From positions 186,001-250,000 of the forward strand of contig NZ_JAPEHV010000002.1 in NCBI RefSeq assembly GCF_028823665.1: a stretch of 64,000 nucleotides of DNA, written 5' to 3'. The DNA is from Microbacterium sp. C7(2022) (lineage in GTDB: Bacteria; Actinomycetota; Actinomycetes; Actinomycetales; Microbacteriaceae). A program made the position numbers and the translations under genes. The stretch's first letter is position 1, and each line of letters starts with the position of its first letter. Positions 54,363 to 61,877 of the stretch are shown piece after piece. The notes below the pieces were generated by a model that saw nothing but the letters and a program-made list of their open reading frames with translations, did no database searches and was not told where the DNA came from.

Positions 54363-55174
54363 GCGCGCGGTACGACGTCGAATCGCCGCAGGGCCAGCGC
54401 GGGATTGACCCTCCGCACCCGCGCAATCGCCGCGGGATCGAGATGTGCGACGGCGACGTCAGTCCCCACACCCACGGAAGCCACTTCGCTCCCTAGCGGA
54501 TCAACGATCATCGAATGGCCCACCCCCAGCGGCGGCGGATGATCCGCCGCGAGGACGAAAACAGTGTTCTCGATTGCTCGCGCGTGGATGAGAGTGCGCC
54601 AGTGGGCTTCCTTCATAGGCCCGCGAACCCATTCTGACGGGACGACAAGAACGTCCGCACCCGCATCAGTGAGCACCCGCGAGGACTCGGGGAATCTGAG
54701 GTCGTAACACGTCATCAAGCCACAACGCAGGCCGTCGACCTCAAAGAGCTGAGGTGGGCCATGTTCACCCGGCTCCACCCAGTCCGACTCCCGTTGGCCG
54801 AACGCGTCGTAAAGATGAAGCTTTCGATAGACGGCCTGAATACCACCGCCGGTCACGGCAACTGCCGTGTTGCGCACTCGATCACCCTCTGTTGCTCTCT
54901 CGACAAGCCCGGCAACGATCGTCACGTCGTGCTTACCCGCCAAGTCAGTGAGCGTGCGGGTCAATGGGCCGTCGAGCGCTTGCGCGCTCGCCGCCAGCGA
55001 GGAGTCGAACGGGTCGACGAAGTAGCTCGAGTACTCGGGGAAGACCACCAGTCGTGCCCCGCGAGCAGTTGCGGTCGCGACAAGCTCGGCGATTGCTGAC
55101 AGATTCGCATCAAGGTCAGCCGTCGGCGCGAACTGGGCCACGGCAACGGCGACAGTTTCGGTTCGGGACGTCAT
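54359..55174 (-). CDS. Nitrilase-superfamily amidohydrolase
   Basis: 271 residues with the intact catalytic triad E47 (VVFPEYSSYF), K118 (VYRKLHLYDAFG) and C156 (LMTCYDLRFPESS). The RFPE and the KLHLYDAFG context are typical of the deaminated-glutathione/omega-amidase (Nit1/Nit2-like) branch, which removes amide groups from alpha-keto amides left by transaminases. Sitting tail to tail with an aminotransferase of the KAT type, an omega-amidase role is plausible. ATG 55174 overlaps the upstream small gene's stop by four bases; the six-codon longer frame is not used. Confidence 0.88.
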   Translation of the reverse strand: MTSRTETVAVAVAQFAPTADLDANLSAIAELVATATARGARLVVFPEYSSYFVDPFDSSLAASAQALDGPLTRTLTDLAGKHDVTIVAGLVERATEGDRVRNTAVAVTGGGIQAVYRKLHLYDAFGQRESDWVEPGEHGPPQLFEVDGLRCGLMTCYDLRFPESSRVLTDAGADVLVVPSEWVRGPMKEAHWRTLIHARAIENTVFVLAADHPPPLGVGHSMIVDPLGSEVASVGVGTDVAVAHLDPAAIARVRRVNPALALRRFDVVPRA

Positions 55175-55422
55175 GTGGGCGCCGCCCACCACGCGGCCCG
55201 AGCGCTGACGACGATGTCGAACACAAACGCACCGACACCGACCAGGAGAACAGAGACCGTCAACAGAGCCGTGATGCGGGCTTCGTGTCCATATCGAACG
55301 ACTTCGGTCTTCGCGCGCCGTCGGAAGACGACGCGGTGCAGCGCGACCGGGAAAAGAGCAATGATCGCACTCAGGGTCGTGAGAACCGTGAGATCCGCGA
55401 AGGGTTCGGGGCGCGCCAGCAT
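55171..55422 (-). CDS. Small two-helix membrane protein, unknown function
   Basis: 83 residues with hydrophobic helices at about 9-30 and 50-73 and a basic loop between them (HRVVFRRRAKTEVVRYGHEAR). I do not recognise the family. ATG 55422 is used; an in-frame TTG at 55458 would add twelve residues. It is coupled to the amidase gene by an ATGA overlap, so the two are one operon. Confidence 0.65.
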   Translation of the reverse strand: MLARPEPFADLTVLTTLSAIIALFPVALHRVVFRRRAKTEVVRYGHEARITALLTVSVLLVGVGAFVFDIVVSARAAWWAAPT

Positions 55423-55524
55423 GGTCCCATCTTTCCGGCGCAGCGCCCGATTCGGCAAGCGAAGCCCGATCGCGACAGCCGTGTCGACGCGCGCTCGAAT
55501 CCGTGCTAGGCTAACTTCTTGTGC

Positions 55525-55598
55525 CGCGGGGTGGAGCAGCTCGGTAGCTCGCTGGGCTCATAACCCAGAGGTCGCAGGTTCAAATCCTGTCCCCGCAA
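55525..55598 (+). tRNA. Initiator tRNA-Met (anticodon CAT)
   Basis: 74 nt. The acceptor CGCGGGG against CCCCGCA leaves C1 opposite A72 unpaired, and the anticodon stem has three G-C pairs next to the loop (TGGG-CTCATAA-CCCA): both are initiator hallmarks. The T-arm is GCAGG-TTCAAAT-CCTGT. TAGGCT at 55507-55512 is a likely -10. Confidence 0.97.
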
Positions 55599-55603
55599 CA
55601 AAA

Positions 55604-55641
55604 AACGAAAAAGCGCCCTAGAAATGGGGCGCTTTTTCGTT
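55604..55641. terminator. Strong bidirectional terminator
   Basis: 15-bp perfect stem (AACGAAAAAGCGCCC and complement) with A-tract and T-tract on either side of the GC core. It ends the initiator tRNA transcript on the plus strand and the MarR-type gene on the minus strand, and is the most classical intrinsic terminator in the window. Confidence 0.93.
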
Positions 55642-55651
55642 GCGCTCTGCG

Positions 55652-56134
55652 CTACTCACGCGGATCTATCGCACTGCCAAGAGCATCCATAAACTGGTTG
55701 ATAACCAGGAGTTCTTTCTCAGAGTAGTCATCGGCGACCGCCTCCATGGCACGCAAGTGAGCGCGAAAGAGCCGAAAGAACTCTCTCTTGGACGCGGGGG
55801 TCAACTGCACCACACGCGCCCGACGGTCGCGAGGATGCGGCACCCGAACGATGTGGCCCGAGTCTGCGAGACGATCGAGCAATTTCGTGGTCGAAGCCGA
55901 CGAAATTCGAAGATGATGAGCGATGTCATGCGGCGAGATGGACTCCCCTCGCTGCTCACGAACGATCAGCATGCGCAGCGCTGCGAGATCAGTTCCGTTC
56001 ATATCCATGTCGCTCTTCATGCCGTTGTTCATGCGATCCATGGCGTCACTGAGTGCGCGGATCGCTCGCAACGTCTCCATGACGAGACCCTCACGAGGAA
56101 CCGACACAGCAGATGAATCGCTCAATGTGGACAC
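55652..56134 (-). CDS. crtR: MarR-family regulator of the carotenoid operon (CrtR-like)
   Basis: 160 residues. The winged helix (about 50-120) has ISPHDIAHHLRISSASTTKLLDRLADSGHIVR, in part HHLRISSASTTKLLDRL, and the wing HPRDRRARVVQLT, typical of MarR. GTG 56134 is preferred (GAGAGG lies upstream); twenty more codons are open. It is divergent from idi-crtE-crtB-crtI with a palindromic site between them. In Corynebacterium glutamicum the divergent MarR protein CrtR represses the crt operon and is released by geranylgeranyl diphosphate; the same logic is inferred here from gene order. Confidence 0.86.
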   Translation of the reverse strand: MSTLSDSSAVSVPREGLVMETLRAIRALSDAMDRMNNGMKSDMDMNGTDLAALRMLIVREQRGESISPHDIAHHLRISSASTTKLLDRLADSGHIVRVPHPRDRRARVVQLTPASKREFFRLFRAHLRAMEAVADDYSEKELLVINQFMDALGSAIDPRE

Positions 56135-56171
56135 CCCTCTCAAATTACTTGTACGATCGAGACTCAGAATA

Positions 56172-56190
56172 TTGCTAGCTAAACTAGCAA
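56172..56190. promoter_or_regulatory. Palindromic operator between crtR and the crt operon
   Basis: TTGCTAG, five bases, CTAGCAA: perfect 7-bp arms. TAAACT (56180-56185), a possible -10 for idi, lies inside it, and TATTCT on the minus strand (56166-56171) is a -10 candidate for crtR. Binding would block both. Confidence 0.75.
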
Positions 56191-56208
56191 ACAACCCTGG
56201 AGGACAGC

Positions 56209-56763
56209 ATGACCGATGCAGATCACGTAGTACTCCTCGACAGCGACGGGAACCCGATCGGAACCGCCCCCAAGAGCAGCGTTCACGGCACGGATACCGC
56301 CTTGCACTTGGCCTTCTCGTGCCACGTTCTCAACGACGAGGGCGAACTTCTCGTCACTCGGCGCGCCCTGGAGAAGAAGACGTGGCCGGGGGTCTGGACG
56401 AATTCCTTCTGCGGCCATCCTCGCCCCGCAGAAGCGATGCTGCACGCCGTCCGTCGGCACGCAGATTCCGAACTGGGGATCACGGTCCACGACCTCGAGC
56501 TCGCGCTTCCCCTGTTCCGCTATCGGGCTGTGGACGCGGGTGGCATCGTGGAGAACGAACTGTGTCCCGTGTACATTGCACGCACCACGGATGCACCCCG
56601 CCTGAACCCTCGCGAGGTGATGGATGCCGAATGGGTGACACCCACGGACCTTGCGGCCGCACTGGCCGCGACACCCTGGGCATTCAGCCCGTGGCTGGTG
56701 TTGCAATCTCAACAGCTCGACTTCTTCGGGCAATCCGCCGCCGACCTCGCCCGAGCGTCATGA
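56209..56763 (+). CDS. idi: Isopentenyl-diphosphate delta-isomerase, type I
   Basis: 184-residue Nudix-fold isomerase making DMAPP from IPP, the first gene of the crt operon. The catalytic cysteine is in VWTNSFCGHPRPAEA and the catalytic glutamate in GIVENELCPVY; metal-binding histidines are in the N-terminal HLAFSCHVLNDEGE. GGAGGA lies just ahead of ATG 56209. Its stop overlaps the crtE start by four bases. Confidence 0.96.
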   Translation: MTDADHVVLLDSDGNPIGTAPKSSVHGTDTALHLAFSCHVLNDEGELLVTRRALEKKTWPGVWTNSFCGHPRPAEAMLHAVRRHADSELGITVHDLELALPLFRYRAVDAGGIVENELCPVYIARTTDAPRLNPREVMDAEWVTPTDLAAALAATPWAFSPWLVLQSQQLDFFGQSAADLARAS

Positions 56764-57812
56764 AGGCGTTGCCGCCCGACCCCGCGATCGATGACGCCGT
56801 CGACACAGCTGTCGCGCGAATTCTCATCCGAACCTCAGCTCTCGGTGGCTCGTTCGCTGAACTCGGCGAATCAATTCGACGCGCGACAATGGGCGGGAAG
56901 AGGCTTCGCCCGACGCTGGTCGTCGCCGCGTTCCGCGCGCTCAGCGACAGCGAACCTGCCCCGGTGGTCTACGACATCGCGGCCGCGTTTGAACTGCTCC
57001 ACGCCGCATTCGTGGTGCACGACGATGTCATCGATCACGACACGCTCCGGCGCGGCATCCCGAACATCTCCGGCGAGTTTCACAACCGTGCGCGCCGCGT
57101 AGGCGTCACAGAGCAGAGCGCTCGCTCATTCGGCGAAGCTGCCGCCATTCTGGGTGGCGACCTGCTGCTCCACGAGGCGACGCGAATCATCATGCTGGCG
57201 AATGTTGCACCGGAAGTGCGAGAGCAACTGGCGATGCTGCTCGACGACGCCGTATTCATCTCTGCCGCTGGCGAACTCGCGGACGTCGAGAACGGCCTCA
57301 TGACGGCTGGCGCCGACGCGAAAGCCGTGCTTGAGGCCACGTTTCAGAAGACGGCTGTGTACACGTTTTCCGCGCCGCTTCGCGCCGGCGCAGTTCTTGC
57401 CGGGGCATCGCGAGCCACCGTGCGAGCCCTGGACAGCGCGGCCGGGGATCTGGGGTTGGCCTTCCAGCTCGTGGATGACCTCATTGGCGCCTTTGGGACG
57501 GCCACACAAGCCGGGAAGGAAGTCGGCGCTGACCTCCGAGAAGCCAAGCAGACCCCACTGGTCGCCTACGCCGCAACGACGACGACGTGGCCGCAGGTGC
57601 GCGACGCGCTGACGATCGCCCATACCGGGCCGATAGCCGTGCGCCATGCTCAAGCAGCTCTTGCCGCCAGTGGAGCTCGCGATAGCGTCGTCGCCATGGT
57701 GGCAGAGTCCCTGGCCAGCGCCCGCGAGACGGCAGTCGCGGGCGAGATGCCACCACGACTGGGATCGTTGCTGATTCGCCTCGCCGACGACATCGAACGG
57801 CGTGTTCCGTGA
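56760..57812 (+). CDS. crtE: Geranylgeranyl diphosphate synthase
   Basis: 350-residue trans-prenyltransferase extending DMAPP with IPP to C20. First aspartate-rich motif VVHDDVIDHDTLRRG (about residues 84-98) and second motif FQLVDDLIGAFG, where the last Asp of DDxxD is Gly, as usual for actinobacterial CrtE/IdsA. MGGKRLRPTLVVAA is the IPP-binding region. The ATG overlaps idi (ATGA); the much longer open frame reaching back over crtR and idi is a shadow. Confidence 0.95.
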   Translation: MKALPPDPAIDDAVDTAVARILIRTSALGGSFAELGESIRRATMGGKRLRPTLVVAAFRALSDSEPAPVVYDIAAAFELLHAAFVVHDDVIDHDTLRRGIPNISGEFHNRARRVGVTEQSARSFGEAAAILGGDLLLHEATRIIMLANVAPEVREQLAMLLDDAVFISAAGELADVENGLMTAGADAKAVLEATFQKTAVYTFSAPLRAGAVLAGASRATVRALDSAAGDLGLAFQLVDDLIGAFGTATQAGKEVGADLREAKQTPLVAYAATTTTWPQVRDALTIAHTGPIAVRHAQAALAASGARDSVVAMVAESLASARETAVAGEMPPRLGSLLIRLADDIERRVP

Positions 57813-58696
57813 GCGGTTCACTGCGCACTCAGACCGAGCCCACGGGTCTGGAACTTTACAACCGCGCGGCCGACGCGGCGGCAGCGCGTGTGATCGAACT
57901 GTACTCCACGTCGTTTTCCCTGGCCTGCCGTCTGCTCGGCCTACGCCCACGCCCACACGTCCGCAACATCTACGCGCTGGTGCGGGTCGCCGACGAGGTC
58001 GTCGACGGGCCCTGTGCGGCTGCCGGCCTGGACTCGGCGACAACAGGATCCGTGTTGGATGACCTCGAGGCCGAAACGTATCGGGCGCTCGAGCGGGGCT
58101 TCAGCACGAATTTGGTGGTGCACGCGTTTGCTCGAACCGCTCGCGAGTGCGGCATCGACCAATCCCTGATCGCACCATTCTTCACCTCGATGCGCACCGA
58201 CCTCACCGCCCGCGTGCACGACGACCGCTCACACGACGCCTACGTCTATGGGTCAGCCGAGGTGGTGGGCCTCATGTGCCTGCAAGTGTTTGTGAATGCT
58301 GGAGCCCCGCAACCCTTGCGCCCCGCAGCCGACCTGGTCGATGGCGCGCGACGACTCGGCGCTGCGTTCCAGGACGTCAACTTCTTGCGCGATCTGGAGT
58401 TCGACGCGCAGGGGCTCGGACGCGACTACCTGGGGGTCGATGGCGGGCGCGTGACGCGGCTCGACGTGCTCGACCGTATCGACGCCGATCTTCGGGCTGC
58501 CGCCGCGGTGATACCGGCCCTTCCTGCAGACTGCCGACCCGCAGTAACCGCCGCTCACGACCTGTTTGCCTCCCTCTCGATTCGGCTGCGCGCGAGGGGT
58601 CGGTCTACGGATCGAGTGAGCGTTCCCGCTTCCGCTAAAGCCGCCCTCGCCGCCCGCGCATGGCTGGGACGCCCCCCGAGAGAGATACGTTCGTGA
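57809..58696 (+). CDS. crtB: Phytoene synthase
   Basis: 295 residues of the squalene/phytoene synthase family, joining two GGPP to phytoene. Motifs: YSTSFSLACRLLGLRPRPHVRNIYALVRVADEVVDG, of which YALVRVADEVVDG is the first DxxxD site, and FQDVNFLRDLEFDAQGLGRDYLG (second site, in part NFLRDLEFDAQGLGRDYLG). GTG 57809 overlaps the crtE stop (GTGA). Confidence 0.95.
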   Translation: MSGSLRTQTEPTGLELYNRAADAAAARVIELYSTSFSLACRLLGLRPRPHVRNIYALVRVADEVVDGPCAAAGLDSATTGSVLDDLEAETYRALERGFSTNLVVHAFARTARECGIDQSLIAPFFTSMRTDLTARVHDDRSHDAYVYGSAEVVGLMCLQVFVNAGAPQPLRPAADLVDGARRLGAAFQDVNFLRDLEFDAQGLGRDYLGVDGGRVTRLDVLDRIDADLRAAAAVIPALPADCRPAVTAAHDLFASLSIRLRARGRSTDRVSVPASAKAALAARAWLGRPPREIRS

Positions 58697-60267
58697 CCGA
58701 AGCCGCCCGCCCCCTCCCCCGCACTGCCATCGTCATCGGCGGTGGAATCGCTGGCCTCGCCACCGCCACGCTTCTCGCCCACGAGGGAGTGCAGGTCACG
58801 CTCTTCGAAGGGCAGGACGACGTTGGCGGTCGCGCCGGCAGTTGGGAGCGGGACGGGTTTCGATTCGACACCGGGCCCAGCTGGTACCTGATGCCCGAAG
58901 TCTTCGATCACTTCTTTCGTCTCGTGGGCACCTCAGCCGATGACCAGTTGGATCTGATTGATCTCGATCCTGCGTACCGCGTGTACTCAGACCCCGAGAC
59001 GCACCGTGAACCGGTGGACGTTCGCAGTGGCCGACAGGCGGCAACAACGCTGTTCGAAAGTATCGAACGGGGCGCAGGGGCGCGACTGTCCGCCTATCTC
59101 GATTCGGCCGAGGACGCCTATGGACTGGCTGTGCAGCGGTTTCTCTACGACACGTACGAGTCGTACGCCGGCCTGCGAGACCCGGAGGTGCTCCGACGGC
59201 TCCCCCAACTGAGCCTTCTCCTGGCCCGCCCGCTCGCAGCGAAAGTGGAGAAGGATTTCACTGAGCCGCGGTTGCGTCAGATCCTCGAGTACCCCGCGGT
59301 CTTCCTGGGTGGTACGCCATACGGAGTGCCGAGCCTTTATCACCTGATGAGTCATCTCGATCTCTCGGATGGCGTTCGATATCCGCGCGGTGGTTTCACG
59401 GAGATCATCCGCGCGATCGAAAGGCTCGCGGTGGCGCAGGGGGTCGACGTGCGCACCGGTTCGCCCGTGGCGCGCATCACCACCGAAGGCGAGCGTGCGA
59501 CCGGAGTGGAGTTAGAGGGCGGCGCCACGTTCAGTGCAGACCTCGTTGTCTCGACCGCGGACCTGCACCACACCGAGACGGCGCTTCTACCCCCTCGACT
59601 CAGGACTTATCCCGACAAATGGTGGGACACGAAGACACCGAGCCCCGGCGCACTGCTGGTGATGCTGGGGGTCCGCGGACGGATCCCGCAGCTCTCTCAC
59701 CACACGTTGCTGTTCGCCGACCAATGGGAGGAAGGATTCACCGACATCTTCGGTCCGTCGCCTCGCATCCCCGACCCCGCTTCGCTGTATGTCTGCGCCC
59801 CGAGCAGAACCGACCCGACAGTGGCTCCAACCGACCACGAGAACCTTTTCGTGCTCGTTCCCATCCCTGCGAACCCCGAACTCGGGCGAGGCGGGATCGA
59901 CGGTGCGGGCGACGAGGCGATCGAGCGCGCCGCAGACCGCGTGATCACGCAGATCTCGGAGTGGTGCGGCATCCCGGATCTTCGCGAACGCATCGTCGTG
60001 CGCCGAACGGTCGCACCCGGTGACTTCGCCGCGGACCTCAATTCGTGGCGGGGCAACGCCCTCGGGCTGGCGCACACCCTGGGGCAGAGCGCCGTCTTCC
60101 GCCCGCGCAATGTCTCGAAGAAGGTCAGCGGTCTGGCGTATGCCGGAACATCCGCGCTCCCGGGCATCGGTCTGCCGATGTGCCTGATCTCGGCAGAACT
60201 CGTCCTCAAGCGGCTTCGCGGTGATCGCACGCCTGGCCCCCTGGCCGAACCCAGCCGAGTCCAATGA
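58693..60267 (+). CDS. crtI: Phytoene desaturase
   Basis: 524-residue FAD-dependent desaturase of the CrtI type, turning phytoene into lycopene. The dinucleotide-binding motif is AIVIGGGIAGLATATLLAHEG near the N-terminus (GGGIAGLATATLLAHEG), followed by DDVGGRAGSWERDGFRFDTGPSWYLMPE (in part VGGRAGSWERDGFRFDTGPS). The C-terminus has the family FAD/substrate segment GLAYAGTSALPGIGLPMCLISAELV (in part GTSALPGIGLPMCLISAELV). GTG 58693 overlaps the crtB stop (GTGA). Confidence 0.95.
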   Translation: MTEAARPLPRTAIVIGGGIAGLATATLLAHEGVQVTLFEGQDDVGGRAGSWERDGFRFDTGPSWYLMPEVFDHFFRLVGTSADDQLDLIDLDPAYRVYSDPETHREPVDVRSGRQAATTLFESIERGAGARLSAYLDSAEDAYGLAVQRFLYDTYESYAGLRDPEVLRRLPQLSLLLARPLAAKVEKDFTEPRLRQILEYPAVFLGGTPYGVPSLYHLMSHLDLSDGVRYPRGGFTEIIRAIERLAVAQGVDVRTGSPVARITTEGERATGVELEGGATFSADLVVSTADLHHTETALLPPRLRTYPDKWWDTKTPSPGALLVMLGVRGRIPQLSHHTLLFADQWEEGFTDIFGPSPRIPDPASLYVCAPSRTDPTVAPTDHENLFVLVPIPANPELGRGGIDGAGDEAIERAADRVITQISEWCGIPDLRERIVVRRTVAPGDFAADLNSWRGNALGLAHTLGQSAVFRPRNVSKKVSGLAYAGTSALPGIGLPMCLISAELVLKRLRGDRTPGPLAEPSRVQ

Positions 60268-60590
60268 TTCCGGGGCTCTATCTGGCTGCGATCCTGCTCT
60301 CGGCCGCCGGCGTGGCGGCGTTGGACGCCAGATTCCGGCTTGCCGCATGGCATGCCCCGGCGCGCACGGCGCTCGCCGTCGTGCTCGGAACCGTGTTCTT
60401 CCTCATCTGGGACGCTGCCGGTATCGCAGCCGGCGTGTTCGTCAAAGGCTCGAGCCCTCTCCTGATCGGCATCGACCTCGCGCCACACCTGCCGCTCGAA
60501 GAACCTGTCTTCCTCGCGTTTCTCTGCTACCTCTCCCTGGTGATCTACGGCGCATTTCTCCGTCGGAAGAACGGGAGCGCCGACACATGA
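60264..60590 (+). CDS. crtYe: C50 carotenoid cyclase subunit (CrtYe-like)
   Basis: 108 residues, three membrane helices. It contains the lycopene-cyclase-domain motif HLPLEEPVFLAFLCYL (PxEE) and FLIWDAAGIAAGVF. Small paired proteins of this kind (CrtYe/CrtYf, LbtB-type) form heterodimeric cyclases for C50 carotenoids. It overlaps crtI (ATGA) and the next subunit gene (ATGA). Confidence 0.9.
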   Translation: MIPGLYLAAILLSAAGVAALDARFRLAAWHAPARTALAVVLGTVFFLIWDAAGIAAGVFVKGSSPLLIGIDLAPHLPLEEPVFLAFLCYLSLVIYGAFLRRKNGSADT

Positions 60591-60901
60591 CGTACGCCCT
60601 GCTCACTGTTCCGTTCTTCGTCGTCACCGCTGCTGTCACCCTCTTCTCGGCGCGGCGTCCGAAGTTTGCCCGGCGCATGGCGGCGTCTGCTGTGACAGCG
60701 CTGGCGCTGGTGGTGCTGACGGCAATCTTCGACAACATCATGATTGCCGCCGATCTGTTCACCTATCCGCCCGAGCATCTCACCGGCATCCGGATCGGCC
60801 TCGCCCCTATCGAGGACTTCTCCTACTCTGTGTGCGCGGCGTTCCTCCTTCCCGCGATCTGGACGCTACTACCCCCACCCCTCGCCGAGGAAGGCACATG
60901 A
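60587..60901 (+). CDS. crtYf: C50 carotenoid cyclase subunit (CrtYf-like)
   Basis: 104 residues, three membrane helices, partner of the preceding gene. The motif AIFDNIMIAADLFTYPPEHLTGIRIGLAPIEDFSY (in part GLAPIEDFSYSVCAAFLLP) carries the PxED variant typical of the second subunit. Together they close the rings on the prenylated lycopene. It ends one base before the elongase start. Confidence 0.9.
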   Translation: MTYALLTVPFFVVTAAVTLFSARRPKFARRMAASAVTALALVVLTAIFDNIMIAADLFTYPPEHLTGIRIGLAPIEDFSYSVCAAFLLPAIWTLLPPPLAEEGT

Positions 60902-60902
60902 C

Positions 60903-61802
60903 ATGAGCAGCCCAGCGCCCACTCCGTTGTCACCGGCCCAGGTTGTGAGCCAGCTCTTCGTGTCTTCGCGACCGATCAGTTGGATCAACACGGCGTACCC
61001 CTTCGCCGCGGCATACCTCCTCGTCGCACGGGAGGTCGATCTTATTTTTGTCATCGGCACCGTCTTCTTTCTGATCCCGTACAACCTCGCGATGTACGGG
61101 ATCAATGACGTATTCGACTACGAATCTGACATGCGAAACCCTCGAAAGGGCGGCGCGCACGGCGCCGTGCTCGATCGTCGCATGCACACCATCACGCTGG
61201 TGTCGGCCGCCGTCGTCAGTCTGCCTTTCGTCGTGTTCCTTCTGATCTCGGGCTCGCTGGAGTCAGGAATCGTCCTCGTGCTCAGCATGTTTTTCGTGGT
61301 TTTTTACAGCGCCCCGCCACTGCGACTGAAGGAGCGACCGTTCGCGGACTCACTCACGAGCAGCATCCACTTCTTTTCACCTGCAGTGTTTGGATTGGTG
61401 ATCGCTGGCGCGACCTGGACTTGGCAACTCTTCGCGTTGCTGGGCTCGTTCGCCCTCTGGGGCATCGCCTCGCACGCCTTCGGCGCCGTTCAGGACGTGA
61501 TCGCTGACCGAGAGGCCGGCATCTCTTCCATCGCGACCGCCCAGGGAGCACGGTGGACCGTCTGGTTCGCGTTGAGCTGCTATAGCGCTGCCGGGGTACT
61601 GATGTTGTTCACCATGTGGCCGGGACCACTCGCCGCGATTGCGGCGCTTCCGTACCTCGCGACACTGTGGCCCTATCGCTCGATCACGGATGAGACGGCC
61701 GATACCGCGACGCGAGGATGGGACCGATTCTTGTGGCTCAACCAGGTGGCCGGGTTCGTTGTCACCCTTCTTCTCATCTGGTGGTGGTTCCTCACCGCGT
61801 GA
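60903..61802 (+). CDS. crtEb: Lycopene elongase (UbiA-family prenyltransferase)
   Basis: 299 residues, about eight or nine membrane helices. The first prenyl-diphosphate-binding motif is YGINDVFDYESDMRNPRKGG (NDxxDxxxD), and the second is QDVIADREAGISSIAT. CrtEb-type enzymes add C5 units from DMAPP to both ends of lycopene, giving C45 and C50 (flavuxanthin) that CrtYe/CrtYf cyclise to decaprenoxanthin-type pigment. It is the last gene of the operon, ahead of a strong terminator. The frame is open further upstream, but ATG 60903 is the homologous start. Confidence 0.93.
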   Translation: MSSPAPTPLSPAQVVSQLFVSSRPISWINTAYPFAAAYLLVAREVDLIFVIGTVFFLIPYNLAMYGINDVFDYESDMRNPRKGGAHGAVLDRRMHTITLVSAAVVSLPFVVFLLISGSLESGIVLVLSMFFVVFYSAPPLRLKERPFADSLTSSIHFFSPAVFGLVIAGATWTWQLFALLGSFALWGIASHAFGAVQDVIADREAGISSIATAQGARWTVWFALSCYSAAGVLMLFTMWPGPLAAIAALPYLATLWPYRSITDETADTATRGWDRFLWLNQVAGFVVTLLLIWWWFLTA

Positions 61803-61811
61803 AAGGCATGG

Positions 61812-61860
61812 AAAGCGGAGGGCCGACCCGAGACATCTGTCCGGGTCGGCCCTCCGCTTT
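61812..61860. terminator. Terminator shared by crtEb and the UPF0182 gene
   Basis: Perfect 19-bp stem (AAAGCGGAGGGCCGACCCG and complement) with an eleven-base loop; an A-tract and T-tract flank it, so it works in both directions between the converging genes. Confidence 0.93.
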
Positions 61861-61877
61861 TGCGCTGTGGGTTCGGG

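Noticed and set aside
55923..56759. Long upstream extension of the crtE reading frame across crtR and idi
   Set aside because: The extension overlaps two recognised genes in other frames and encodes Arg/Pro-rich nonsense; the CrtE family starts at ATG 56760.
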